NCBI GenBank assembly: GCA_009617715.1
Contig: VTFK01000036.1
Coordinates: forward strand, 868,001 to 932,000
Reading direction: 5' to 3'
Source: Plectrocnemia conspersa
Lineage: Eukaryota; Arthropoda; Insecta; Trichoptera; Polycentropodidae
Length of the DNA: 64,000 bases
Shown: positions 53,401 to 58,029 of the stretch, one piece after another
Layout of the letters: the number at the start of each line of letters is the position of its first letter
Position numbering within the stretch: the stretch's first letter is position 1
Notes under the pieces: generated by a model
Database searches by the model: none
Seen by the model: only the letters and a program-made list of their open reading frames with translations
What the model was told of the DNA's origin: nothing
Position numbers and translations under genes: made by a program

Positions 53401-56400
53401 CTGTCACGTTTATTATAACGGATAACTTGAGTGAGCTGTCGGATGCTCAAAGTCCACTTAACAGTATGATGATATAATAATAAGAACAAACCTAATTTAA
53501 CATTTTTTTTTAGTGTAAAATTATAGTAAGTAAATGAATTTTTTTTGATCAATTATAATACGCTATAGCAGCATTTTTTTTAAATAAGATTTAAAAATCA
53601 TAAAGATTGGATGTTTTTCCTGAATTGTAGAAGCCAATGACTTAAAATAAAATTTTATTTTATGTCTTTGATATTTCTCAAAGGAAGTCACTGAATCTCC
53701 TGATACGAAAGTATCTTGATGGAGTTCTGGTGGCTTGTCAAAGAAGTATTTAACCCCTACGGAGTTTCGCAGGGTTTTAACCTGGGATCACTGTTGTTTT
53801 TATTATATAAAAACGACATAAACATGGATATTTTAAATTCTTTTCGTTTGTCAACCGATGACTTAAAAGTATACAAAAGCGTACAAAAGGTTTTTTACAA
53901 TAGGCAACGAGCTAAAAATCTTTTGTATAATAATATTTTTAAGACAATCCTCAAAAATAAAACTGTAACGGGTTTCCTAAATGTAATAAAAAAACACATT
54001 CGTTCATTTAAAAATAATTTAGAATATTAGATCTTTTTTTATTTTCTGTTTTTTTTTAGTTTTATTTTCTGTTTTTTAGTTTTATTTTCTTTTTTTATTA
54101 GTTTTATTTTTTAGTTTTATTTTCTTTTAGTTTTATTTTCTATTTTATTTTCTATTTTATTTTCTATTTTATTTTCTATTTTATTTTCTATTTTATTTAT
54201 TTTCTATTTTATTTTCTATTTTATTTTCTATTTTATTTTCTATTTTATTTTCTATTTTATTTTCTATTTTATTTTCTTTTAGTTTTATTTTTATTTTTTT
54301 TTAGTTTTATTTTCTTTTTTTATTTTCTGTTTTTTTTTTTATTTTCTGTTTTTTTTTATATTATATGAATCTTTAGTTAAAATTTGTTTAATCTAAAAAT
54401 TTGCTATTAAGATAAATAAATAGAAGATTATAAAATTTTCATATAATCGACACTTTGGCTCATAGTAAAAAAAACATTTTTGCTATCAATAATATATTGG
54501 GATGGGTGAGCCCTTTCACGTGTTTTTACGATAAGCAAATTCATATATTAAAATTATCACATGCTCACAGACAAAAGCAAAACAAGAGTGGTTCTGAAAT
54601 ATTTTTTTCCAACTTACTTTGGTTTCATCACAAAATTGAATATTGTCTGTACTTTAGAATTGATATATTATGACTAAAATTGCATCTTTTTTAGATACAA
54701 CTTTATAAATATTACATTGGTTTAAATAAAATAAATAAGATCACAATATCGCGATGAATATTTTTTGATAAAATCGAGGTGGTACATATTGACATCTATT
54801 GATTTCAAGCTGTAATAATAATTAATATTATTAAAATATAAGTCACTGATCTAATTTACTAAATTAATGAATAACAAACATAACCAGAGTAATACTAGTT
54901 TATAGATAGTAAAATACAATGACTGATTTACAATCTTTGATTTCAGTCTAGTGTTTATGTTTACTTCGTTTAATTGCTTAACTTTACATTTATATATATT
55001 AATTTAGTAAAATTTATTATGAATAAATTTATAGCTAAAGATAAATATATATATATTGTGAAAAAAATAAAAGGGTTGTTTATTTGTTTGAAAATAATAA
55101 AATTATAGGATATTGTGTTTATAAACTGTTACTTAAATTAAAAATTATAAGAGCAATTTGACCACGTAACAATTTTCTTTATCAAACGGTCGAGCTACTA
55201 TATAAATTTACTTTTCTGACTTTTCATTTTTAATACGTAATAGGCCCCTAGGCACGTGGCTTACGTGCCTTAACAATAATCCGCTACTACCTTTTAGTAT
55301 AACGGTGGTAGGTCGTATACAAAGCAAATATATTAGGCGTCATACCTTCGTAAGTAGCTAATCTTTCAGGAAAAAAATAAATTAATTGAGAAAAACGTCA
55401 GGGGAAAAGTGAGTAATCCAAATTTTAATTTATCAAGATTCTAAGATTTCTTTACGAAAATATAAAAGATACTTTACTAACGGAAAACTTCATCGTCGGT
55501 TGAGTTTATCAGATTGATTTTATTGACTTATCAGTGGTAGAATCGACAGCTTTCACAATATAAAATTCTCCAGGCCTTTGTTTAAAACTGTTCATTAAAG
55601 TTTTCCCATTTGATAACGAGAAGAAATTCTCCGGCAGCTTATCTCGCACAACTTCTCTTATTAAAAATTAACGAAAATAACAAAAGCTTATTCTTTTGCA
55701 CGGACTAAAAAATGTAGTACACAACAGTCGAAGGGTACGAAAAAGGGGTACAATAGAAAGGGAAAAATCTGACCCATATCTGTCGCTGTAAAGTTTAGCG
55801 TTATTCCATTTTTTTGCGGCGCTCGAAGAGTTATTCTATTTTTTTGGACTTGCATAGTAAACGTTTCTGTGTTTTTAGCGTTTAATCCATAATATACACA
55901 TTCATTGTTATATATGTGTTTTCGAAAAAAAGCACAGATTCTTCGCGTCGCGATTAAAAAAATGTTTATTTTCAGATTGCGTCCGAAGGCAAACATATAA
56001 ATCAAGGAGCTTTTTTTCTTTCTTAGCGAAAATTCGTCGTTGATATTCGAGTTTGCCTTTTAGATAATAAATCAGCCAGGAATTACCACAGCCAATATTT
56101 GGGCTTACGCTTTGCCTAAATTTGTGCTGATTAATTCGCCTCACAGCTGTCGATCGCAATCCATATTCATAGAAAGATAGGTAAATATGATTAACACATC
56201 GTACGCTGCTTCTAAACATTTATGACAGGTTATTTGTATTTTTAAGATAGTTTGAGGAAAAAAAACTTTTTTTCTATACTATGCATACATTTATAGTTGT
56301 ATAAATTAAACAAATTCACGAAAAAGCATTGTGATACTATATTTTAAAAATCAATGAAATATATTAATTGAAAATATTACAAAAGGCGAAATATACTTTG

Positions 56401-57029
56401 TCATAAAAACGTTCATTTTTCATTGCTCAATTACTATTAAGTATTTTTTAAACGCTTTTCATATGCCATCCTGTCTAAATCAATATTGTAGCAAAAACGA
56501 TTAATCAAGCAGAGAAAAAAACGAGGTTAAATCGATATATTGTAATACACAACATAGTTTTAGAACCTCTGCCATACAAGATCTAAACGACTATAATAAA
56601 CTTTTTTCAATGATATAATTTATCGGCACATTCTGTGTGAGTTACTGCCATTCGAAATTCGAGTTGTTAGTCCGACTCTAGCGCTGGGAAACGATAAAGT
56701 TGTTCGTTCACGAATAACTTTCGATGATATATTATTGCGCGAATCGTCGCAGCGGAATAAACTGTTGCAAATAATTTTCATATGTATAAAATAGCAAACA
56801 TAAATTACCTGGCATGATGGAGACAGTCTTCAGAGCCCTCAATACTCGAAATGTTCGCAAACCGGCTAGATTTCCAACCTCCATCCCTATAGTGGCGTAC
56901 CCGGATGTTATAACCACAAAATCGAGCCAATTCCAAGGGTTTCGTAGATAGGTGTATTTGTTTAGGATGAAACCCTTGGCTATTGATTTGATGATCATCT
57001 CGGCGGTGTAGATTGCCAGAAAGATGTAC
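15965..57029 (-). CDS. NaCP60E: DSC1/BSC1-type voltage-gated cation channel, 25 exons, 5' end outside the window
   Basis: Twenty-five exons on the minus strand, each listed below, join at GT/AG sites with fully compatible phases into 6340 nt: one phase base, then 2112 residues and a TGA stop. Four homologous six-helix domains are present except for domain I S1 and the N-terminus. All four S4 voltage sensors are visible, with Arg/Lys at every third position. Pore residues are D (41878-41880), E (23992-23994), E (21294-21296) and A (18871-18873). DEEA is the filter of the insect DSC1/BSC1 channels, which are calcium-permeable; Para has DEKA. The III-IV linker has MFL where Para has MFM. An IQ motif precedes a 250-residue, partly low-complexity tail. 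DSC1 acts in neuronal membranes and influences excitability and odour/stress responses. No stop or frameshift was found in any exon, so the gene looks functional. Alternative exons cannot be excluded. Confidence 0.95.
16775..17134 (-). CDS. NaCP60E: NaCP60E exon: EF-hand-like region and IQ motif
   Basis: Encodes the proximal C-terminus. It starts within [20 protein letters not shown], the counterpart of the conserved FDPEGTQYIRYDQLSEFL block of sodium channels. It ends with [14 protein letters not shown], an IQ calmodulin-binding motif. The donor GT is at 16773-16774 and the acceptor AG at 17135-17136. Phases match both neighbours. Confidence 0.95.
17135..18613. other. NaCP60E intron with a tRNA-like SINE
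   Basis: A 1.5-kb intron of AT-rich sequence. It holds a minus-strand tRNA-derived SINE at about 18050-18235 (listed separately). No other coding sequence was seen. Confidence 0.7.
18050..18235 (-). repeat. tRNA-derived SINE, family 2, copy 1
   Basis: On the minus strand the head reads GGACGGAATAGCGTAATTTG... with GGGTTCGAGCCCC, a match to the RNA polymerase III B box. The 5' and 3' ends do not form an acceptor stem, so this is not a working tRNA gene. The tail includes AATGACATCTA, shared with the copy at 43610-43770. Confidence 0.7.
18614..18886 (-). CDS. NaCP60E: NaCP60E exon: domain IV pore end and S6
   Basis: Begins in [14 protein letters not shown], where the Ala of SAGW (18871-18873) is the fourth filter residue. 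It continues through S6 ([20 protein letters not shown]) into [21 protein letters not shown]. The acceptor AG is at 18887-18888 and the donor GT at 18612-18613. Confidence 0.96.
18959..19161 (-). CDS. NaCP60E: NaCP60E exon: domain IV S4-S5 linker, S5 and pore start
   Basis: Starts [20 protein letters not shown], the S4-S5 linker and S5 start typical of domain IV. It continues [20 protein letters not shown] (S5) and [14 protein letters not shown] (pore helix). No minus-strand start codon is needed. An overlapping + strand open frame is antisense shadow. The donor GT is at 18957-18958 and the acceptor AG at 19162-19163. Confidence 0.95.
19364..19557 (-). CDS. NaCP60E: NaCP60E exon: domain IV S3 and S4 voltage sensor
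   Basis: Encodes [21 protein letters not shown]3, and the S4 [20 protein letters not shown] with basic residues every third position. The first two bases complete a Glu codon with the preceding exon. The donor GT is at 19362-19363 and the acceptor AG at 19558-19559. Confidence 0.96.
19624..19912 (-). CDS. NaCP60E: NaCP60E exon: III-IV linker and domain IV S1-S2
   Basis: Encodes [20 protein letters not shown], the III-IV linker, with MFL at the inactivation-gate position (Para has MFM, mammals IFM). It goes on through [19 protein letters not shown] into S1 and S2 of domain IV. The donor GT is at 19622-19623 and the acceptor AG at 19913-19914. Confidence 0.95.
20186..20490 (+). repeat. ACTAGT-rich dispersed repeat, two copies
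   Basis: The first copy (20186-20290) reads AGTGAAATTAGATTGGAATA, then TTTTTACTGGTAGATATATA, TTTTTACTAGTAAAAATATA and ATCTGGCAGGTGCTAGTAA. The second (20380-20490) has the same order of blocks, more diverged. A reversed copy is at about 36110-36215 and related pieces are at 50890-51000 and 57210-57480. The nature of the element is unknown. Confidence 0.75.
20795..21020 (+). repeat. tRNA-derived SINE, family 1, copy 1
   Basis: The tRNA-like head has a B box GGTTCGAATCC at 20843-20853, and a possible A box (tagcacgatagacga-like) about 40 bases earlier. The body follows: GATCGGAATTAGTGATTATT, TTAGGTTTACCTAGATTTTC and TAGGTCGTACATAT. The same body appears reversed three times at 58030-59540. The ends of the tRNA-like part do not pair as an acceptor stem, so I do not call it a tRNA gene. 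Confidence 0.8.
21114..21410 (-). CDS. NaCP60E: NaCP60E exon: domain III pore and S6
   Basis: Encodes [20 protein letters not shown], then [18 protein letters not shown]. The Glu of FEGW (21294-21296) replaces the Lys found in Para. S6 follows as [20 protein letters not shown] and ends [12 protein letters not shown]. The phase is 0 at both ends. The donor GT is at 21112-21113 and the acceptor AG at 21411-21412. Confidence 0.97.
21481..21756 (-). CDS. NaCP60E: NaCP60E exon: domain III S3 end, S4 and S5
   Basis: Encodes [20 protein letters not shown], then the S4 [15 protein letters not shown], then S5 with [19 protein letters not shown] and the extracellular start of the pore loop ([12 protein letters not shown]). 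Ninety-two codons in phase 0. The donor GT is at 21479-21480 and the acceptor AG at 21757-21758. Confidence 0.96.
22075..22390 (-). CDS. NaCP60E: NaCP60E exon: domain III S1-S3
   Basis: Encodes [21 protein letters not shown]1 ([20 protein letters not shown]), S2 ([19 protein letters not shown]) and the start of S3 ([10 protein letters not shown]). The donor GT is at 22073-22074 and the acceptor AG at 22391-22392. Sequence further left in the same open frame is intronic read-through. Confidence 0.95.
22690..23050 (-). CDS. NaCP60E: NaCP60E exon: II-III cytoplasmic linker
   Basis: A hydrophilic segment with a Glu/Lys-rich start ([17 protein letters not shown]). It ends [18 protein letters not shown], matching the conserved DC(F/C)P... 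block just before domain III. Two bases at each end are shared with neighbours. The donor GT is at 22688-22689 and the acceptor AG at 23051-23052. A + strand open frame here is antisense shadow. Confidence 0.93.
23109..23368 (-). CDS. NaCP60E: NaCP60E exon: II-III linker, middle part
   Basis: Encodes [20 protein letters not shown] through [12 protein letters not shown]. No recognised domain; it is a cytoplasmic linker segment placed by splice phase and open frame. The donor GT is at 23107-23108 and the acceptor AG at 23369-23370. Confidence 0.9.
23435..23763 (-). CDS. NaCP60E: NaCP60E exon: II-III linker with RFSGISEQ repeats
   Basis: Starts [19 protein letters not shown], the conserved region after domain II S6. 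It then carries a tandem array of the 8-residue unit RFSGISEQ: three full units and a fourth partial one. The corresponding 24-bp DNA repeats lie at 23511-23534, 23535-23558 and 23559-23582, with a diverged piece to 23600. The donor GT is at 23433-23434 and the acceptor AG at 23764-23765. Confidence 0.93.
23511..23600 (-). repeat. Coding minisatellite, 24-bp unit
   Basis: Three nearly identical 24-bp units and a diverged partial unit inside the II-III linker exon. Because the unit length is a multiple of three, gain or loss keeps the reading frame. The encoded unit is RFSGISEQ. Each unit adds a Ser after Phe in an RFS context, a possible basophilic-kinase site. Confidence 0.93.
23821..24052 (-). 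CDS. NaCP60E: NaCP60E exon: domain II pore and S6
   Basis: Encodes [20 protein letters not shown] with the filter Glu at 23992-23994, then WIEPLWDCM and S6 ([20 protein letters not shown]), ending SEELKNRKE. The donor GT is at 23819-23820 and the acceptor AG at 24053-24054. Confidence 0.97.
24053..25686. other. NaCP60E intron with a GC-rich patch and a MITE
   Basis: A 1.6-kb intron. A GC-richer patch at about 24560-24780 (ACGATACCGGATTCGAGCC, CGGCGCTAGAGCGCCCCC) stands out from the AT-rich background and resembles no other part of the window. A degenerate copy of the foldback MITE family lies at 25512-25657. Confidence 0.65.
25512..25657. mobile_element. Foldback MITE family, copy B
   Basis: Starts CAGGCGCGTCCGATGAGATA, with CCCTCGCTCGCGTACTAAG and TGACGAGAGTGAGTGAGAG. 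A small GCGTGCG...CGCACGC stem lies in the centre, and the right arm is decayed, ending near ATCTGAC. The central loop (TTACATGCGTTC) is close to the reverse complement of the loop in copy C, so the two were inserted in opposite orientations. Confidence 0.8.
25687..25880 (-). CDS. NaCP60E: NaCP60E exon: domain II S4 end, S5
   Basis: Encodes [20 protein letters not shown], the end of S4 and the S4-S5 linker. S5 follows ([20 protein letters not shown]) and the exon ends [18 protein letters not shown]. The donor GT is at 25685-25686 and the acceptor AG at 25881-25882. Confidence 0.96.
25955..26125 (-). CDS. NaCP60E: NaCP60E exon: domain II S2-S4
   Basis: Fifty-seven codons in phase 0: [21 protein letters not shown]3 ([16 protein letters not shown]) and the start of S4 (LSVLRGLRL). 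The donor GT is at 25953-25954 and the acceptor AG at 26126-26127. Confidence 0.96.
26126..28877. other. NaCP60E intron
   Basis: A 2.75-kb AT-rich intron. No exon, RNA or clear mobile element was recognised. An inverted repeat (ATATCTCGTGAT at about 28617 with its complement near 28668) could form a small hairpin. Confidence 0.55.
28878..29092 (-). CDS. NaCP60E: NaCP60E exon: domain II S1-S2 start
   Basis: Encodes [20 protein letters not shown], then domain II S1 ([20 protein letters not shown]) and [16 protein letters not shown]. The donor GT is at 28876-28877 and the acceptor AG at 29093-29094. The + strand open frame over this exon is antisense shadow. Confidence 0.95.
29093..32065. other. 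NaCP60E intron with a decayed satellite
   Basis: A 3-kb intron. The middle (about 29940-30960) is a diverged tandem repeat, listed separately. A near-palindrome GATCATG...CATGATC (31581-31615) is GC-richer than its surroundings. Open frames at 31690-32040 occur on both strands, resemble no protein I recognise, and are not supported as exons. Confidence 0.6.
29940..30960. repeat. Decayed AT-rich satellite, unit about 100-150 bp
   Basis: The motif (C)ACAAAGATAAGATAAC, usually preceded by ATATTTTTG(C/T)CA, recurs about eight times near 30004, 30121, 30258, 30459, 30541, 30638, 30773 and 30916. Between them recurs a second block like GACTCGTTTTTAGA. The units are strongly diverged and vary in length. 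Confidence 0.7.
32066..32194 (-). CDS. NaCP60E: NaCP60E exon: end of I-II linker
   Basis: A small exon of 129 bases, recognised from splice sites and phase. It encodes [20 protein letters not shown] through DDIYISYFD, a cytoplasmic stretch before domain II. The last base joins with AC of the next exon to make Asp. The donor GT is at 32064-32065 and the acceptor AG at 32195-32196. It has 42 full codons without a stop; longer open frames in other registers here are shadows. Confidence 0.88.
33140..33270. repeat. Dispersed repeat, copy 1 (partner at 34186-34340)
   Basis: Shares GGGACCAC, GCGA(C)GAAATTAGTCG, AAGGACCA, a GATCATCCAAGAAACGA block and TTTTTCTCGTCGGCG with 34186-34340 in the same order and orientation. 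The minus-strand open frame across it (33089-33313) is a by-product. Confidence 0.7.
33430..33690 (-). repeat. SINE-like segment
   Basis: On the minus strand, GGAGTTCAAATCGATTCCGC resembles a pol III B box region. About 110 bases further on the minus strand lies CGATTCGGGGCGGAACCAGA, which also occurs in the + strand complement at about 52628-52647. This suggests a dispersed SINE or SINE fragment. The boundaries are unclear. Confidence 0.5.
34186..34340. repeat. Dispersed repeat, copy 2 (partner at 33140-33270)
   Basis: Same orientation as the copy at 33140-33270, more diverged. Shared blocks include CGGGACCAC, GCGA(G)TCAATTAGTCG(T)GAAAG, TGGATCTTCTAAGAAATGA and TTTTTGTCAGCG. Confidence 0.65.
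35644..35800 (-). CDS. NaCP60E: NaCP60E exon: I-II linker
   Basis: Encodes [20 protein letters not shown] through [12 protein letters not shown], a basic Ser/Thr-rich cytoplasmic linker. Phase 0 at the start and one base at the end. The donor GT is at 35642-35643 and the acceptor AG at 35801-35802. Confidence 0.9.
36110..36215 (-). repeat. ACTAGT-rich dispersed repeat, reversed copy
   Basis: Its reverse complement follows 20186-20290 closely: CAGTGAAATCACATCAGAAT, TTTTCACCGGTAGATATATA, TTTTTACCAATCAAACTATA and ATCTGGCAGGTTCTAGTAA. This shows that the unit is a true dispersed family. Confidence 0.8.
36838..37009. mobile_element. Foldback MITE family, copy C (172 bp, most complete)
   Basis: The arms begin CAGGCGCGTACGGTCAGATA and end GTATCTGACCATAGCGCCTG. 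Both arms contain CCCTTTCGCTCGCT and ACACGTGAG/CACTTAACACGCGAG blocks plus GACGAGAGTGAGT. The centre is a perfect 9-bp stem GGGCGTGCG...CGCACGCCC around a 12-base loop. The whole unit can fold into one long hairpin. The flanking octamers GATTCCAT and GTTGCCAC are only a weak match. Confidence 0.88.
37758..37915 (-). CDS. NaCP60E: NaCP60E exon: I-II linker, conserved SGSDN block
   Basis: Encodes [35 protein letters not shown] and ends QQQAHSLVQ. The [10 protein letters not shown]...[14 protein letters not shown] block is a hallmark of insect sodium-channel-family I-II linkers. The real frame is distinct from the longer open frames on either strand here. The donor GT is at 37756-37757 and the acceptor AG at 37916-37917. 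Confidence 0.93.
38073..38200 (-). CDS. NaCP60E: NaCP60E exon: I-II linker, Pro/Ser-rich
   Basis: Encodes [20 protein letters not shown] then [20 protein letters not shown]. One base at each end is shared with neighbours. The donor GT is at 38071-38072 and the acceptor AG at 38201-38202. Confidence 0.92.
38201..40015. other. NaCP60E intron
   Basis: A 1.8-kb intron containing a (TA)n run at 38406-38440. It is otherwise AT-rich sequence with no recognised feature. The open frames at 38181-38729 do not resemble proteins I know. Confidence 0.55.
38406..38440. repeat. (TA)n microsatellite
   Basis: An uninterrupted run of about 17 TA/AT dinucleotides in an intron. Confidence 0.95.
40016..40272 (-). 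CDS. NaCP60E: NaCP60E exon: start of I-II linker
   Basis: Encodes [40 protein letters not shown], a strongly basic [12 protein letters not shown] cluster, then [20 protein letters not shown]. The FSFDP and basic-cluster arrangement is usual after domain I S6 in this family. The donor GT is at 40014-40015 and the acceptor AG at 40273-40274. Overlapping open frames on both strands are shadows. Confidence 0.94.
40273..40763. other. NaCP60E intron
   Basis: A 490-base intron in which I see no further feature. Confidence 0.6.
40764..40898 (-). CDS. NaCP60E: NaCP60E exon: domain I S6
   Basis: Forty-five codons in phase 0: [20 protein letters not shown], then [20 protein letters not shown], ending QITQE. 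This is domain I S6 and its cytoplasmic exit. The exon is too short to appear as a long open frame but has clean splice sites. The donor GT is at 40762-40763 and the acceptor AG at 40899-40900. Confidence 0.95.
40899..41853. other. NaCP60E intron
   Basis: A 955-base intron. The part next to the pore exon (about 41520-41720) is GC-richer than most introns here but shows no open frame or repeat that I recognise. Confidence 0.55.
41854..42073 (-). CDS. NaCP60E: NaCP60E exon: domain I extracellular loop and pore
   Basis: Encodes [20 protein letters not shown], a Cys-containing extracellular loop with NLT and NYT glycosylation sequons. Then come [15 protein letters not shown] and [17 protein letters not shown], where Asp at 41878-41880 is the first filter residue. 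The donor GT is at 41852-41853 and the acceptor AG at 42074-42075. Confidence 0.97.
42440..42575 (+). pseudogene. Reverse-transcriptase relic of a non-LTR retrotransposon
   Basis: The bases 42455-42487 read [11 protein letters not shown], the catalytic YADD box of reverse transcriptase. After an in-frame stop, 42523-42570 reads [16 protein letters not shown] in another register, matching the segment that follows YADD in insect non-LTR elements. Only about 130 bases remain, with a stop and a frame change, so it is a dead fragment. It lies on the strand opposite to the channel gene. Confidence 0.8.
43610..43770 (-). repeat. tRNA-derived SINE, family 2, copy 2
   Basis: On the minus strand the head reads GTCAGAATAGCGCAGCCCAT... 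with GCGGGTTCTAGCC at the B-box position. Then come CTCCAGCTTCAAAATGACATC and an AT-rich tail. It corresponds to the copy at 18050-18235. Confidence 0.7.
46345..46540 (+). repeat. Dispersed repeat, copy 1 (partner at 63448-63600)
   Basis: Shares TCACATTTTACAGATCCCTT, TTTGC(C/T)CG and GACTTAGAAGTGACTTTCGA with 63448-63600 in the same orientation. The partly open frame over it is not enough to call a gene. Confidence 0.65.
47030..47435. repeat. Local duplication in an intron
   Basis: A segment of about 90 bases at 47030-47115 (TTCTCATAAAAATGCCGAAA, TTTTTGGCGAAACGTCGAGG) recurs at 47345-47435 (TTCTCATGAAAATGCCGAAT, TTTTTAGCGAAACGTTGAGA), about 315 bases apart. It lies 100 bases from a channel exon. 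Confidence 0.7.
47535..47748 (-). CDS. NaCP60E: NaCP60E exon: domain I S5 and pore-loop start
   Basis: Encodes [21 protein letters not shown]5 ([20 protein letters not shown]) and the extracellular stretch [12 protein letters not shown]...[12 protein letters not shown] with potential N-glycosylation sites. The donor GT is at 47533-47534 and the acceptor AG at 47749-47750. Confidence 0.96.
50720..51000. repeat. Repeat fragments, incl. ACTAGT-family end
   Basis: The piece at 50890-51000 (ATGTATTCCAATATAATTTC, GATATTTTAAAACTTATTTT, GGGATAGATTCAAGACTG) matches 36190-36280 (ATTTCACTGAAATGACGTAT, TTTTTGGAATAGATTC), the flank of the ACTAGT-rich unit. The bases just before it (GGGTGGAACT, GCTCGATTCGGCTTAGCTCC) resemble 60155-60350. 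Confidence 0.55.
51284..52456 (-). mobile_element. Dead mariner/IS630-type transposon
   Basis: About 1.17 kb, read on the minus strand. Near its start is [20 protein letters not shown], the helix-turn-helix end of a mariner-like transposase. Farther on is [20 protein letters not shown] and [15 protein letters not shown], the part following the catalytic DDE region. These pieces lie in different frames with stops between them, and the DDE residues cannot all be found, so it is inactive. The ends are imperfect inverted repeats, GGGTGTTTTTTTAGAG at 51284 and the complement of GGATGTTTCTTTTTTTAGAG at the right, next to TA dinucleotides. Confidence 0.85.
53716..53900 (+). pseudogene. Reverse-transcriptase relic (jockey/RTE-like)
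   Basis: Reads [20 protein letters not shown] followed by [14 protein letters not shown]. These match the PQGSxLGPLLFLLYINDI and FADDLK(I/V)Y boxes of insect non-LTR reverse transcriptases; the usual (Y/F)ADD is changed to STDD. The frame stays open to 54030 but loses similarity. It is a fragment of a dead retrotransposon, antisense to the channel gene. Confidence 0.8.
54040..54355. repeat. TTTTATTTTCTA tandem array
   Basis: About 12-bp units TTTTATTTTCTA, most regular at 54135-54290, flanked by looser (T)nATTTTC runs. One strand is almost pure pyrimidine plus A, with no G in the core. Confidence 0.93.
54453..54712 (+). repeat. Dispersed repeat, copy 2 (partner at 10080-10310)
   Basis: Aligns with 10080-10310 over the whole length, with shared blocks CTCATAGTA, AATATATTGGGATGGGTGAG, ACATGCTCACAGACAAAAGC and AACAAGAGTGGTT. 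Ends in TTTAGATACAACTTTATAAA. The open frame at 54455-54673 is a by-product. Confidence 0.8.
54713..56808. other. Intron part without recognised content
   Basis: AT-rich sequence with a moderately GC-richer part at 55690-56200. Two overlapping minus-strand open frames (55688-56005 and 55908-56219) show no recognisable domain and no supporting splice sites. Confidence 0.45.
56809..57029 (-). CDS. NaCP60E: NaCP60E exon: domain I S2-S4 (first exon inside the window)
   Basis: Encodes [20 protein letters not shown] (S2), [20 protein letters not shown] (S3) and the S4 [20 protein letters not shown]. The first base completes a codon from an exon upstream that is not in the window. The donor GT is at 56807-56808 and the acceptor AG at 57030-57031. 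Domain I S1 and the N-terminus must lie beyond 64000 or in an exon I could not recognise. Confidence 0.96.
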
Positions 57030-57209
57030 CTGAAACAAATAAAATGTTATATTAGGTAAATAATTTGTAAGACATATATGGATTAAAAAACCAATATAAT
57101 CTCTGTTGAATAAAAATATTAAAACAAATGAGTATTGCAGCATAATAAATAAAATATAATTCAAATTTATGATACTTCTATTTTTTTATTTTTAAGTGAA
57201 TTTTAGGCC

Positions 57210-57480
57210 AAATTATGTTTTCAAAAGTAGAAATATAATTTCACTAATTAGTCCAGTAATGTATTGTAGTATATATAATAATTGATTTATATTTTCACGC
57301 AAATTAAATTTTCTCTTCTATCAAATGACCGTTTAAAGCAACATAAAATATCACTAAAATTTGGCAGTAAAATTATATTTTCACTAGTAAAAATGTAGTA
57401 TATCGACTGTCAAAGTGTATTTTAATATGATTTAATTGAAATGCTATTTAAAATATATTTTCACTAGTCTTTACATATTG
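57210..57480. repeat. ACTAGT-rich repeat, diverged region
   Basis: Contains AAATTATATTTTCACTAGTA, AAAATGTAGTATATCGACTG and ATATTTTCACTAGT, the same motif set as 20186-20490, in a rearranged and diverged form. Confidence 0.55.
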
Positions 57481-58029
57481 TTCTTAAAAAATACAAAGTG
57501 TAGTCTTTACATTTGTTGTTTGTAAATCACTGAACTCAACCATCTATTCAAGCTTACACAAATTGGAGTAAAAAACTATTGTGTAGTTTTATTTATAATA
57601 CAATTTTCTTATAATATGAATATGGTTTTACGTAGGGATAATATAGTTTTATAATATCAGACAAGCCGCATCTGATTTGGTCTATGCCTGAAGTGTATTT
57701 AAAAGTTTTTGACATTTAGTTATAAATGTCAGTAAGTGGTTTACTGTATCGTATTTAAGGCTTCAGTCAATTTAAAATTGAATGTGTTTCTTAGATATAA
57801 AACATATTTTCTATTGTATAATTTTTACCGTAAAATCACTTTAATTTGTGTGTATAAAATAAAATATTAAATTGTTAAAAAGTATTAAATATTTTAATTT
57901 TATTTTAATTCGTTACAACTGTGTAAACACAATCAACAACCACTTAGTAAGTAGTGAGTCGCCAGACTGAAATCAAAACCAGTAAATCAGTTACATATTC
58001 TTCTGGTAATTTAAAACTAATATTTTACT

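Larger units (their letters stand above)
47749..56808. other. Longest NaCP60E intron (9 kb)
   Basis: The intron holds a dead mariner-type transposon (51284-52456), a reverse-transcriptase relic (53716-53900), a TTTTATTTTCTA array (54040-54355) and the second copy of a dispersed repeat (54453-54712). Several GC-richer islands match no repeat or gene: about 48500-48960, 49960-50280 and 53080-53460. Open frames inside these islands show no family resemblance. Confidence 0.6.

Noticed and set aside
15965..57029. Calling the channel Para (the main sodium channel)
   Set aside because: The domain III filter residue is Glu, giving DEEA, and the III-IV linker has MFL. Both point to DSC1/BSC1.
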